Below are positions 48,301 to 60,340 of a stretch of 64,000 nucleotides of DNA, in pieces. The stretch is taken from positions 4,216,001 to 4,280,000 of the forward strand of contig JAECYW010000002.1 of assembly GCA_023014335.1 (NCBI GenBank), written 5' to 3'. Below the pieces are notes generated by a model that had not been told where the DNA came from, did not search any database, and saw only the letters and a program-made list of their open reading frames with translations. Positions within the stretch are counted from its first letter, which is position 1. The number at the start of each line of letters is the position of its first letter. The DNA comes from Galerina marginata. Its lineage: Eukaryota; Basidiomycota; Agaricomycetes; Agaricales; Galerinaceae. The position numbers and the translations under genes are program-made.

Positions 48301-50422
48301 TCACTCTTCAATTTCTTGATGCTGAACATAACTTTGTAGGCCGAAAAGGAACAAATTTCTCTTCCTCTTGAAGCCAATCGTCCGACTGGGAGGAAAACTT
48401 ATACCGTTTTCGATGTGACAGGTAGACCCATGGCATTCACTCCAAAGTTCCACGTAAGTTGCGTGAAGTCGAAAGTTTTTCCGTTATTAAATTTGTTTGT
48501 CAAGTTCCCAGTTTATCACAAACGACTTGGTCAATTTTTTGAGCGTATCGAATCGTTTTATGTCGATCGTCGACCACGTCACATTGCACGTCCAGCCGAT
48601 TCCGTTATCAAGTCATTCACTTATAAGGCATGGGATGCACTGAAGTGTTTCGAAAAGCAACAAGAATTGAAGAAGAAGAATGTTATTGTCACCGGATGGC
48701 CTCTGAAGGATAAAATATCTTTCGATGAGGCTGGTCTGAGAAAGGTCGCTGGGACACCTTCACGGCAAATTTCTATAAACGGCAAGAACATTATTGACTC
48801 CATTTCTGCCTAATTTTTCCTAAATTCCTTCTTTTTTGCAGATTACTCCATCAAGCCTCTCGGCAAAAAATGCGGCCCAACAGTTGTCAGTGGTCGTGTG
48901 CGAGATTTATGGGAAAATTGTCATCCATCAGGGAGAATTCTAAATGCCTTGGACCTTCCGTTATACGACGGTAACATGGAGCCCACAGATTACACAAGTG
49001 ACCTCCATGCGTGGGATGTGACTCGCGGCATTCATTGCATTGACCAAGCCTTGACATACCCAACCGAACACATGCGGTGGGCTCTTGTTGGCCTTAAAAA
49101 CGCCATAACATTTCTGCATATCGATTGTGAGGGTTTGGCCACTGAGGTTTTAGTAGCCGCTGGTGGAAAGGCATGGGCATTCCTTCGTGAACGCCATAAC
49201 AATCCTCTGGCGTCCATAGACTTTTTCCTGAACGATGGCTTTCGCCTTGACGAAGTCTTGGACTCGTCCAATTATGATTTTGAGATTGTGGCTTTGCGAC
49301 CAGGTGACAAACTGTAAGTTCATATTGTTATACCCCGTGCAATCTGTGGCTAAATATTTTGGTAAAGCTTTATGATGCCTCGCCAACCTCACTTTGTCTT
49401 CGGTTATGCTAATTCGATATGTCTTGGCGGGCACTACTACTTCACCCACCACATGCAAATGACACTTCAAGGCCTTATCCATTCGTTCATCTTACACGAA
49501 TTCGTGACTAACATCTCACACCCTACTCGCGTTTTGTTGCGCCGTATGGTCATCTTGTATCATATGGGGTTAATCGAAGATGAGTTTGTCGAATCTGGTA
49601 TAGTTTCTTTGTCTCTCATCAACCTTTTTCTTACATCCACGAAACAGACCGAGCCGTATCTCATCTGCCAAACGTCAACCACATCGATGGCTTGATGGAT
49701 TTACTTTCAGCTTGTGTCCTCGTTACCTTGGGGAACGTCCTTGACTTCAGGACTTATCGTGCGCCAACACAACAAGAAAACCAACAAGCCAATAAAAGCC
49801 AGCAAGTCTTGATTGACCATGAAATCAACCTCATTCCTGTTGGTGAACGGTTTGCGATTTGTTATGCTCGTGGAGTTGCTCTCCATCTCATGGACTGGGT
49901 CCGATCCTGCTTCAAGATCACTGGTCCTGGGGGTACTGTCATCAGTGACTTGCCATCTCGCTTTTTCATTCAGATCGCTCAAACCTTGATCAAGTACAAA
50001 GAAGGTGCAACTGCCTCAAAGCTTGATACAAAGGCCAATTGCACGTTGAGCCTGCTTACGAAGCAGATCAACAACATTGTGGATATCGATCCTCATATTT
50101 CTTCTTTGTGGTTGGAACGACATTTGCTACCTTCTAGATCGCTCGCACTTGAGAAACAAGAGAAGTATTCTGTTCAATTGCTCCCTGCCAAGCACCGTAA
50201 CTGGTCAAGCATCTCATATGGTTTGTCTTGGATCTGGGATATTTTATGCCAGCTGACAGTGTGTTGTCAGATTTCTTCAAACACGGCATTACTCGGTTAG
50301 ATCAGCTTTATTTCAACGCTCAAAAGGATCGTCAACATTTGGAACTGTCGCTGATCATTCCTCAATTGAAAAAGCATTCGTCCACTAGTCAACATCGTTC
50401 CAAGCGTGCTAGATCAGATTGA
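45348..50422 (+). pseudogene. JmjC-like oxygenase gene with probable frame lesions
   Basis: The 5' part starts MSSEALQRLRKILEEG (ATG 45348). It continues in pieces: EFQSVNEQAVQRYLMSADHM; FHFLCHFRSTIKDPETLCRA; FNYFGRVSMVFGIIGVETRI; FVTWLRGRTTFFRRRSTHER; and IEENFLLAAIHIAAMKSIRF. Several joints fail: an in-frame TGA precedes the exon at about 45973, and a frame change occurs near 46720. From 47101 a long Pro/Ser-rich exon leads to IESFYVDRRPRHIARP and the cupin core. That core shows NAITFLHIDCEGLATEVLVA (H-x-D), AWAFLRERHNNPLASIDFF, RPGDKLFMMPRQPHFVFG (distal H) and HYYFTHHMQMTLQGLIHSF. The intron at about 48780 uses a GC donor. Near 50240 a one-base deletion is needed to reach the conserved end (SVLSDFFKHGITRLDQLYF). 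JmjC enzymes hydroxylate or demethylate proteins; this agaric branch is uncharacterised. The core looks good but the gene is probably dead or mis-modelled. Confidence 0.6.
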
Positions 50423-50744
50423 TTTTTTCTTTTTACGCCCCCTATTGTGTCCACACACGTGCTTTCTATGTGTCTAATTTGCTCCTAATGTCAATCCAGT
50501 TTGCCAAATTGTACGACCCATGTTGATAGCCTGCGCATGAACAACCTGACTGTTTGAACTCAACTGAAACCATCACGCGTTCAGTGTTTTATTCGGCTTC
50601 TCCCAAGGACATCAGGTGCGTTTCTGATGCCAATCAGTATACTGAGTCATTTTTAATCATCCAGAGTCATAACACATTGTACGTCACTCTCCGGATACTT
50701 ATAAAAGGTCTCGTCTTCTTCGTTGCTAATATATCATTCCCGCA

Positions 50745-52353
50745 ATGTCTGCACCCGCAGGATCCCCTGGCGTATCTGCTACTCAGTCTCATGCATCTCA
50801 GCCTGTATCCGCTTCACAGGCCCACCGCCCGCTTCAGAGGGAAGGGGCCATCATCTTGCTTTCCCCGGCAGAACTGGCCTTGCAGGAAGCTATGTTGAGG
50901 TCAAGCCCGCCTCCTGAACCGGTGATAGGGAAAAGAACCCGTGATCAGAATAATGAAGATTACGGCGGCGATCAAGAGCAAAAAATCAAAGCAGTACGCT
51001 CAGGAGCGACCGGTCCTTGAGGCATCGGTACGTCGTATTGAAGTTTCAATGGCGCCTGCTAGATAAAATATTGCAGGAAGCAGTCGACGAAGACGTTGAC
51101 ATGAGTGAACCAGAAGGAAAATCCAACGAGACCGACGACGGCGAATCCAACGACGGCGAATCCGACGATGACGACGAGGCACCGCTAACGTTGGGAGCAC
51201 TGAAAAAATTATTGCGAGAAGTCCTTAAAGGACAAACCAAACGCGGTGGCCGCAAATCCGATACCATTAGAGGCCGACGATCCAAGGTAAACCCCGTAGA
51301 AGAGGAAAAGAAAATGGATGAAAAGTGGGAAAGAGCCAGCTACTGCGTTCGTGTTCCCCTCGGCCATTGAAACCTCCATTGACCCTGACCGATATATAGC
51401 GCTTGGTTGGAACAGTCATGAAAGGGATGTTTGGAATTGAATCCGTGGAGGAGTACGCCGTCCACGAACCACCTGAATCCACACATGTCCGGCACTTTGA
51501 CCGAGAAGAACAAAATGGGCCTGATAAAGATGACCTCCGAATCGATGAGAGACAAGATCTCATCGGCCTGGAATACGAGAGTGATGGAAATCCTCCTTGA
51601 TGCCGTGTTAGAAAGAAAGAGGAAAGCAACAGCCTGGGACGATCTCCCAGACCGTTCCGATGATTATTTGATGGAGATAATCCAGGATCAAATAGAACGC
51701 GCCCGGACAACCTGGAGGAATGCTCAACCAAAACTCTTGGAATCTGGCGAGGTTGAGAGCTTGAATGAGGTTGAAAAGAGGATGATAGAATCGAAGGAGG
51801 TCACGGAAAAGATGAAACGAGCGAACATGAGGCGCATCCACGTAAGGTTTTCGATTCTTCATGTCCTATGGAGTGTCTGAAGGCCGTTGTAGCGACGTGA
51901 CCGTAGGGTTGAAACAATCAAGCGCACGATCGAGAGAAAAAGGGATGAAGGGGCAACCGACATAGCGATATGGGAATGGTTGGAAACACTGGTTACGCAA
52001 CTCGGCCCCGAAGGTATGAGCTCTGACGAAAGCGACATAGCGGCATGGAGGTCCTCTATGTCAGATCCCTCAATTGGCGAAGGAGTGCCGAAAAGGAAAT
52101 GGATTTCATCGACAAGCAAAGGAGAACCGACAGGAAATTGTTCTCCAATAAAGGTAGCAAACCCACTCTTCGGCTGCGGAAGTCCGGACATGGGAATACC
52201 AGGCGAAACCCGCCGAAAGGAAAATCCAAGAGCCTCTTCGACAAGCACTATTTGGCCAATCACAAGAACGTGAAAAACCTGAAGCTGAAGAAGGGCGACG
52301 GCGAGAATCTGCAATGGCTCAACATCGGAGTCCATTCTATGTTAAGGAAATGA
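50745..52353 (+). pseudogene. GMSSDES-family hypothetical protein, broken copy
   Basis: Starts at ATG 50745 (MSAPAGSPGVSATQSHASQP). It splices at 50994-51075 into an acidic exon (EAVDEDVDMSEPEG, then DDDDEAPLTLGALKKLLREV). Later pieces read GTVMKGMFGIESVEEYAVHE and, in another frame, SESMRDKISSAWNTRVMEIL and TTWRNAQPKLLESGEVESLN. They end with LVTQLGPEGMSSDESDIAAW and, in a third frame, WRRSAEKEMDFIDKQRRTDR. The same order is seen in the minus-strand gene at 56.8-59.1 kb (NTMNDMFGIK, GMSSDESEV, WRRQSLVSRM). The frame changes near 51500 and 52045 are not explained by introns I can see. The function of the family is unknown. Confidence 0.55.
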
Positions 52354-52588
52354 GTTCGAGCTTTGTATTTGCCTAAGTCGATACTTACCCTGAATACATC
52401 GGGATTTACGATGAAGATAAGCGCATAACGGAAAGTAAGACGTCAGAAGGGACTAGAAGAGAAAAAGTAAGCACAACTTTTCAAATGAAATAAGGGCGGA
52501 AAGTGACTCACGGTAAGAGGGTAGGGAGTGGTGAAAACGCAGCAGCAGATGGAGAAGTTCGTAGTTAGTAGGAGAGATAAAATTAATG

Positions 52589-53063
52589 CGACAGTCCTCA
52601 GAGCCGTCTGTAGGACCGTCTTCGTCGCGGAGGGTTGAGGGCCGACAGTCTTCAGAGCTATCTGTAGGACCGTCTTCGTCGTGGAGCGTTGAGGGCCGTG
52701 GCCAGGAGAGAACGAGACGAGCTCGTGCGACAGTCCTCAGAGCTATCTGTAGGACCAGTGCGAAGAGAAGTCCTGCTTGACAGTCCTCGGGGCATCACGA
52801 GGACCGAGACCAATGCGTGTAGTTGACGTTGAGTAATCGCCATAAAATTCTTCTTGAAATCAGGCCGCAGATCGGTCCTGCTTGACGGTCCTCAGAGTAT
52901 CATGAAGGACCGGGACTTGCATGTTGTTGAGGTCGAGTAATGGCCATGGAACCCGCCTTGAAGTTACGCGACAGATCAGTTAAGATGGAGGGGAAGGCTA
53001 AAGGTGGAGAGTTGGCCGAAAAAGTGCCGCTTGACAGTCCTCAAGAGCATCTCGAGGACTGGC
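52589..53063. repeat. Array of six GACAGTCCTCAGAG hairpin repeats
   Basis: Six spaced copies of an imperfect palindrome run from GACAGTCCTC to a GAGGACTG-like end: about 52589, 52643, 52728, 52779, 52884 and 53033. The last is the most symmetrical (CAGTCCTC ... GAGGACTG). They precede a CACTA-type transposase remnant and may be its subterminal repeats. Confidence 0.75.
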
Positions 53064-53394
53064 ACTACAGGGTGAGGGGTGAGAATGGACTGGGGAGATG
53101 AAAACGACGGCTGCATGTTTGGCACAGGCGTCCCACACAAACAAGTTCACTTGACTCAGTGCCCGCTCAGTTCAGTGCCCGCTCTATTTGGCACGACCAT
53201 GAGATACAAACTTGAAACGACATTCATGATCGCCACTTCCAAGTCAAAGTCACTTCCACTGTCGTCCACTCCAGCCACAAATCCCACTATCACCTGGTAA
53301 GTTTCCATCGTTATTTTTATTTATCTTTTGTCTTGAATTATTTTCCTTACCGTTTTCTTTTCTTTCAGATACCCTCACCGCCGTGGTCGCTCGC

Positions 53395-53645
53395 CATCGT
53401 CCTACCGTTGCCACACTCCTTCGTGTTGATACACACTGAGTTGGCATTCCGAACATTGGGTTCTCTCGCGCTGACACTGAGCTGGATTTCCCGACATTGC
53501 AAACCGTCCTCCCCGTGGATTACCGTTGCCACACTCCTTCGTGTTGATACACACTGAGTTGGCATTGCGAACAATGGCATCCTCCCCGTTGGATCACCGT
53601 TGCCCCCGTAACTCCTTCGCGCTGATACGCACTGAGTTGGGCTCT
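53395..53645. repeat. Tandem CCGTTGCCACACTCCTTCG repeats
   Basis: Two long copies (about 53404 and 53524) share CCGTTGCCACACTCCTTCG, GTTGATACACACTGAGTTGG and a CGAACA end. A diverged third copy starts at about 53598. They lie immediately upstream of the transposase remnant, as expected for subterminal repeats. Confidence 0.8.
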
Positions 53646-53737
53646 TCAACAGACCATCGCAGTTGACCGCACTCTTCGACGCCAGGATCTTTATCCCGGA
53701 TACTCCTCTCTTTTGTGTATGATCCATTGAGACTGAG

Positions 53738-55576
53738 TTGTCCCGGAAGCCGAGACTGCCGACCTCAAGGCATTTCCTATCCTTCAACAACCTCTCTTCG
53801 TCTATCCATGTTATTCCTTCTAGAAACGCAGCAACGACATACAACTGTCTTTGCGAACAGTGCATCCTGGATTGTGGGCATGGTCCTGATGGTTCACCTC
53901 TGGGGAAAACCCTGCCGCTAGCCCAGCGCATCCCCCATCTCAGGCGTGTGCAAGCTGAGGCGGCTGTCCGTAAAGCCACGGTTAGCCAGCAGCGACTGGA
54001 CACTTCTTCTATTCTCCGAGGTCCCTCGCAATCGGCTTCGACTCCCCGTGCTCGTCCAGAGGTTCTTCCCTCTGGGCCTCTCTCCCCTCCTGCGGGCAGC
54101 AAGGCTAAGCTTGACAAGCGCGAGCGAGACCGCCGCACCGCGAAAGCCCACAAGATCCTTGATGTCGTCGAGCGTAGGTCGCAAGAATGCCGCCAAGCAC
54201 TTAGTTCTCCTGCGTTCTCACTTGCCGACCTCACAAACTTGCGTCAGGAAATTAGCCAACTTCAGAAGTCTTTCGATGCTGTGAAGCGCGACGTACCCAC
54301 AGTTAATCAGCCCGCAAAGTCATTGTTGGCGAACGTCTTGCCCACCTTCAGAGCAGCTATAGCGAGTTTTGTACCGCACATCCTGTACCTGAAGAACCGG
54401 AACTCTACAATACAGGTGAATTTGATTTCGCCTCGAATCTATGCTTCTTTTATCTTACTCCTGATCTATTCTTCAGATCATCTTTTTGACTTGCCAATCA
54501 ATGCCAATGATCCTTTTGCTCAGATCGCCATGCTCATTGCTGTTGTTTGCAACGTGATGATCGGTGCGAGCCGCCGTCTTGGGGATCTCATTGTCGGCCT
54601 CCTCACAGTCATGCTGGCTTGGTCTGTTTACGGTCGTTCTGGGAAGCTGGACGCACACCAGCAATTTGTTGTTGATCAAGTTCCGGTCACTCTCAATACG
54701 GTGTTGAAGAGGTTCAATCTAGATGGCAAGACAGAGATTCATGCAGTTTGCCCAGCCTGCCATTGTACATACCCCCCCTAAATTTATTCCAGGATCTGAT
54801 AGGCCCATCTACCCCGAAGAGTGCACCAACAATCCAGACCCTGATACGACCTGCACAGGTACATCCTGTCTTGGATGGAAGACCTAACCGCTCTGCATCC
54901 TGACGGTACGCTCATGGTGGTGTTTCCCTTTTGAACGTGTGATTGGGCAGCTCCAACGACTTCTAAGTAATCATAAATTTGGTATGTTGTTTCTTGATGC
55001 ATCAACGCAGTCTTTTGTTGATAATATCCTTAGGTGACTTAGAGGGCTCCATGCTGTCATCATTTTCACGCACAGCTCGATTAAAGCACTGGCTTTTCTC
55101 GCCCGGATTGCCCTCCTGCCCTCAAGGAGTGCAAGACTGTGTTCGATAAGGCCCTTGGTATCTTATCGAACACTGACCTTGAAGAAGATATCGCCTCTTC
55201 AGCTTTTGGTCCAGTGCCTGACGCTTTGCGAGCTATCATATCAGATCGCCAGGTGGCTCTTCGGGCTCGCCATAAGTTCGACAATGTCTTCTATTCACGC
55301 CGAAGCACCCACGTCGATAACAGTCAAATCATGTTTTATCCGCGCGGCAATCTTGCCGCCTCTCCACTCCCAGGAACTATAGAATACATCATTGTCCGAC
55401 AAGACTCTTCTATTGCATATGCCATTCGTCGACAACTTTCATCTGCGCCTGGAACAATTGATCCGTTCGTCACTTATGCCTCCGCTTCCGCCGTCGACAT
55501 AGTTGGCGCCTCCATCACGGCCTACGACACTGATGCAGGTGACGCCACACTGCCGCTTCCTCCCCACGTTGGCTAA
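53738..55576 (+). pseudogene. Tnp2/CACTA-type transposase remnant, internally deleted
   Basis: The first part (53738-54780) shows a cysteine patch (CLCEQCILDCGHG), a coiled coil, a hydrophobic region, and VTLNTVLKRFNLDGKTEIHA with CPACHCTYPP. This is the N-terminal half of agaric Tnp2-like (CACTA) transposases. After a stop at 54779 the zinc-binding text continues one frame over (FIPGSDRPIYPEECTNN). The catalytic core is absent. At about 54916 the DUF4218 signature WWCFPFERVIGQLQRLLSNH appears, then C-terminal pieces such as DKALGILSNTDLEEDIASSA and DNSQIMFYPRGNLAASPLPG to 55576. It cannot code for an active enzyme. Terminal repeats were not delimited. Confidence 0.7.
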
Positions 55577-56199
55577 CGCAGCCCCACACCCGCTTCTTCG
55601 AACCCCACAGATACAGTCAACTGCCCGCCTCCACCACCTCGATTGACGTCCACGCGGATCCACACGGACGACGCCGCCATACCGCCACTACCTCTAACCT
55701 CAATGCGACGGATGACGATAACACCACGCTGCCTCTACCTCTGATGTCGGCGTGGATAATACGACTCCATCCCCGGCGGCCTTCGTCAACGACGACTACG
55801 GGGAGTAGATCAACGGATGCTGGGTGGGCAATTCGAGCGAGAGCAGGAGCAGGAGTGGCGGTGTTGTTGAGGAGAGTTTCACAGTGAGTTGTCTGTCTGA
55901 CTTGTTCTAGGGTTTTCAACTGATCTTCGCACTGCATTGAAGGACACCGCGGCTTGGTGGTAGGTAGTGTTGATTGCGAATTGGGAGTCAAGGGGGGGGG
56001 ATGGGCGGGCGGACGCGAGAGGCTGGAGTGATGTTAGCATTGAAAGTCAAAACCTCGAGCTTGATGTGGGCTGGAAACGAGGTGAGTAGTAATTCAACGA
56101 GGCTATGATGAGTTACTTACCTGGTCTATTCGAGAAGTAGAATGCATGACTGCCGACGGCTCAGATTGCAAGTCAGCGTGTAGAGGGAGAAGGGTGCCA
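55577..56199. other. Repeat-flank stretch
   Basis: Contains short CCACCACCTCGATTGACGTC-like coding-looking words and a run of eight G near 55995. No gene is supported. Confidence 0.4.
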
Positions 56200-56204
56200 T
56201 ATTC

Positions 56205-56690
56205 AAGGTAAGTGAATTTTCGAACTTTAAAAGAAACCGATAGTCACCTGAATCATCTACGGTAGCCTCTACCTTTGGTTTGCTCACATGGCACCGTGGA
56301 TAGCATTCGCGCACCCTTCAAGTCGACTTCACGCTGACAAACTCGAGCGGATGAGGCTGCGGGGTGTGGCTGGCTTTGTTGCGAGTGCGTCCAACCGCCG
56401 CGGGAAGGGATTCATCGACTTTGGTGGAGATACGAGAGATGCAGGGTAAGTCAGTTTTCGAGTTTCAAAGAGAACGTCGCTGACCTGAATCACTTGTACA
56501 GCCCCTGAACCTTGGTCTGTCCGCAGGACACCATCAACGACACTTGTGCTCCCTGCAAGTCGATATCCCTCAGATGATATCAAAGTAGATGAAGCGGCAG
56601 TGGACAGGCTGGCTTTGTTGCGGGTGTGTTCAACCGCCGCGGGAAGAAATTCGTCGAAATTGGAGATGGTACGAAGGATGCGGGGGCTTC
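56205..56690. repeat. Diverged ~240-bp tandem duplication
   Basis: Unit 1 (about 56205-56445) and unit 2 (about 56446-56690) share, in order, TTTTCGA..TT.AAAG, ACCTGAATCA, CAAGTCGA, GGCTGGCTTTGTTGCG and CAACCGCCGCGGGAAG. This is a diverged two-copy repeat. Confidence 0.75.
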
Positions 56691-56849
56691 CTATATATAA
56701 GTCTGTACGCGCCTCTCTTGTAGCCTAAATTCTACCTGGCTAATCAACCCATATCCTTTCTTCATCCGATTCCCCTCGTCCTCTCGGGTCCTCTCCTAAC
56801 ATACAGGACTTCAAAATTGCAAGCTAACGTACGTAAATTTATTGACTAT

Positions 56850-59106
56850 TTATTGCCCAGCGGCCTGGAAGTCAATCCAGTCAAAAGCGGGTGCTGCTTG
56901 AAGTTCCCGCTTTTGCCTTCCATCCAATGCCTCGTACCATTCCTCATCGTAGAAGTTGATGGGGAGACCAGGGGGTGCCTTTCTTGAGGTCTCTGTTGCA
57001 TTCCTCCTCCTCTTCCTCGCCTTTGGCGCATTCCCAGTAACGTTGCCATAGCAGTTCTTGAAATTACGATCCCGGTCGATTGTAATCATTCTGGAAACCA
57101 AGGACTGCCTTCTCCAGCCCATTTTCTTGACAAAGTACACCTTCTGGCCATCATCATCGACCTCGCTTTCGTCAGAGCTCATCCCAGCAGATCCTAGAGT
57201 CTCCAACACATCGTCAAGATGTCTCCAAATGACCTCACTTTCACCCTTCTGCGACATAGAGTTCTGAACAGTTATACGGCTCCGAACTGCAAATCTCTAT
57301 GAATGAGAATTTCATCAGATTGAAACCTGCGAGTTCCCTAGTAGCACCACTTACCTCGTTTCTTCGTGTATTTCGCCTCTGGTTCTCGAGCACCTTCTTA
57401 TGCTTCGTCAACAGGCGCTGATTCATTTGAGGGTAGGTTTCCCCGAGCCTTTGAGTCGCTTGCTTTACTTGCTTCTTCAGTCTCCCCAGTCGGTCCATGA
57501 ACATCGTCTCAATTTCTTCTTGCTCTTTTTCATCCCCGACAATATAATTGGACGTATATGTCTCGAGAAAAATCTCGAACAGAGCATAATTCCAAGGACC
57601 CTTGATATTGGCCCAGTCCGGTGCATAGGGTGGAACGGGTCCAGGACCATCATCGTTCTCATATGCCGTGATTGCATTGTCGTCTGCCCTATTTGAATTG
57701 ACTATATCGGCATCCCTTTTAATCCCAAACATATCGTTCATTGTATTCCGAATTGCTCTCTGGATTTGGAACATTCATTATATTGACACGAAAATTGAAC
57801 GAGGAAATTTCACCAATTGGTCATTTCGTTGAGGGGTTGTGTGCCTTTGCGGCGGCAGTTTAAATTCCCGATTTCGACCACGACCATATTTCTTCTGACG
57901 AGCGATCTTATCACCATTATACGGCAGGCGTGATAACTGCTCTGTCAACATTGTAACACATCCAGTGAGGGTTGACACAGCTTGTTCCAAAGAACCCAAC
58001 TTCCCGTGAAGAGCTGTTAGTCGTTTCATTTCGAATAACGAAATTTAGCTACCTGAACATCTCCTTCCCGTTGAGGACTAGGGACCTGTCGGAAGGAAGT
58101 ATGGTAGCTTACGATAATAAATTCATAATAATTTCTGCCTACTTCATGAAATTTGCCAGAAAGGCCGACCGTGCCGATTTCCGTGGGGGTCCTGCCGGTG
58201 AGCGCTAAGCAAGGGCCAGCGCCTATGATAGTTCTTGGGAATTTCTCTGTGGCCAGGTATACAGGGTTTTGTCTTGGGGAGCTGGTCAATATCTGCTTTG
58301 TGTGAGCGCCACTGTCATGTAATGTGACCATTACTCACCACCTCAATCTCTTCTTCGTCGGTCGCGTCGTAGTCCTCATTTTCATCTTTCAAGTTGGTCT
58401 GTTGCCTCTTCCTCTTCGGCCCATTTTCAGCTGTGCTCGGTCAGCGATGGAAAGATGGACAGTACTCGACAGCAAGTAACAAGTTATACTTACGATCGGC
58501 TTCTCTCATACTTTTGTCGGCATCGAAGTCTGTCCAGCCCTCCGGATAATGCTGCATTTCATTTGCTGAATGCCCCGAATGTCGAACACCGCTGCCTTCA
58601 TCGTCTTCAAGCAGCAGCATACTCATATCACGGTCTGGAGCAACATAGACAATGGAACGATTGCGTTCTATTTGTTCGAGACGTCTCATGAGTAGTTGGT
58701 TCTGACGCTCTGCATTTTCTGCGCGAGCGACCGCCGCTTTGGCCGTTTCCTGCTGATGTTGCTCCCTGCGTTCCAACTCTTGCAACTTGAAAAAAGACGT
58801 TAGGACCGTTAAATATCTTCCAAACAATCTGGCGCGACTTGCTTTTTTAATTAACACCGCTGAGGAAACTTCTACTGGTGGTGCTTGAGGCGCGAATGAA
58901 TGGGCCGGGTGGTCCTTTGACGAATCAGTATTGCAAACACGATGTTGAAGTTAGAAACCAACCGAGCGCATCACAACGTCTGGGTCGCCATTGTGCCCGG
59001 CCGGGGAATTGTTACTAGAGTTCGGCTGTGTTATGGAGCTCATCGAAGGACGGTTGTTTGGCTTACTTCCAGGCGTACTTATAGATATCGGGAGGGCCAA
59101 TGCCAT
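56850..59106 (-). CDS. GMSSDES-family hypothetical protein, largely intact
   Basis: Minus-strand exons with closing phases include 59106-58963, 58914-58843, 58785-58494, 58430-58339, about 58006-57823, 57759-57355 and 57296-56850. One or two short exons between 58338 and 58030 are unresolved. Order: Ser/Pro/Asn-rich start; coiled coil (LQELERREQHQQETAKAAVA); acidic/basic linker (NGPKRKRQQTNLKDENEDYD); second helix (LHGKLGSLEQAVSTLTG); NTMNDMFGIKRDADI; EEIETMFMDRLGRLKKQVKQ; ETLGSAGMSSDESEV; KKMGWRRQSLVSRMITIDRD; and PPGLPINFYDEEWYEALDGR near the end. The second intron uses a GC donor (GCAAGT). It shares this order with the broken copy at 50.7-52.4 kb. The family is expanded in mushroom fungi and of unknown function; coiled coils suggest a structural or DNA-associated role, which is only inference. 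Confidence 0.65.
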
Positions 59107-59650
59107 ACCTGGATTTCGATTAAGTTCCCACCCGATTGAATAATTTTTCATTCGACTCACTTTCGTCGCGCAAACGTGAGTCCTGAAGCTTGCAGGGACA
59201 CGGAATATGACTTTATTAATTAGGGGATGTGGTGCCGTCAACTTAACGGATCGCAATCTGGTTGGAATGCGCCATCACTGCCATGAGCACAGATCAGATA
59301 ACGGTATTCCGACAGTATCCGTCCAGTCGCTGAGGAGACAATATCGATGTCACCCCCCTTATTCTTGTTCGGCATTGATGAAAAACCCCTTCAGAATCCC
59401 GAGACACGAGCGTGTCCTGGGACTCCGGTTGTTCATAATAGTTGTGATCCGCAATCAATATGGACGGACCGAAATTGCCTTGTGCTATCGGGACGTCGTG
59501 TGCAGAAATGATAATGAATGTATATGCACAAAAGAAACGGCATGACAGATTGACGTCAATTTGAACGGGATTCGTTCAGCAGTTAGCCGAGTCTGTCTGT
59601 CCTTGGATGAGATGGTGTGAAAATGGCGATGGCAAATACTCATCGACTGG

Positions 59651-60340
59651 GTGTCAGATACCGTCGCTCCAAGGAAATTCGGAGGCGAGGAGATTTCTTT
59701 TAAGACCGAAGCCCAGAATATATCTTCTCAGACAGCAATTCCCGGATATGCCCTACTCTCGCACTCGCATCACTCCTTGTTCTGGCGTAAGAGGTCGATG
59801 GTGGGAACTCTCCTTTTGCTAACATTGACGCCATCACAGGCCCGCTACTCTTCTGTACGTGCCGTGCTCTACGGAGCGGCATCAGCAAGACCCAGCGTGC
59901 TGCCCATCCAGACGCGAATTACCTCCGTTCATCGCTGCCCACTCGTCGAAGAGGCCTTCTCGGGAACCATCCAACCACGAATTCACGATACATTCGTCAC
60001 CATACGTAGAGGTCGTCGCCTACACCGTTTCCAGTTCTTCATAAAAAACCATAAATACCTGCCGAGTAACGCGGCGGTTCTTCAACTGGTTCCAGGTCGA
60101 CTCTGGCATGGCGATATCCTAATAATGCGGTCAGGATCTGTCACCAACGGAGTTGTTAATATCCGCAGAGGTGACCAGGACCTCATCAAGTACGCTCTCC
60201 GAAGGTATGATTATGATAGAGTTTATCTGGACCTGTCTCCGACTCATTTCTCTCGCAGATTTCTTCAGGTTGTGCGGCAGGGTAGACGACTGGTAATTCC
60301 ACACAACCCACGTAGACTTGAATTTGATTATTACATTTAA
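59651..60340 (+). CDS. Hypothetical agaric protein, 5' end not defined
   Basis: A continuous frame ends at 60340 and has no ATG at its beginning, so an upstream exon is needed. Readable blocks are FSGTIQPRIHDTFVTIRRGR, HRFQFFIKNHKYLPSNAAV, RLWHGDILIMRSGS, VVNIRRGDQDLIKYALRRYD and QVVRQGRRLVIPHNPRR. The WxGDILVMR and VVN-R-x-D pattern recurs in agaric hypothetical proteins. No catalytic motif is visible. A fragment of the same family lies at about 12.3 kb. Confidence 0.5.
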   Translation: MSDTVAPRKFGGEEISFKTEAQNISSQTAIPGYALLSHSHHSLFWRKRSMVGTLLLLTLTPSQARYSSVRAVLYGAASARPSVLPIQTRITSVHRCPLVEEAFSGTIQPRIHDTFVTIRRGRRLHRFQFFIKNHKYLPSNAAVLQLVPGRLWHGDILIMRSGSVTNGVVNIRRGDQDLIKYALRRYDYDRVYLDLSPTHFSRRFLQVVRQGRRLVIPHNPRRLEFDYYI

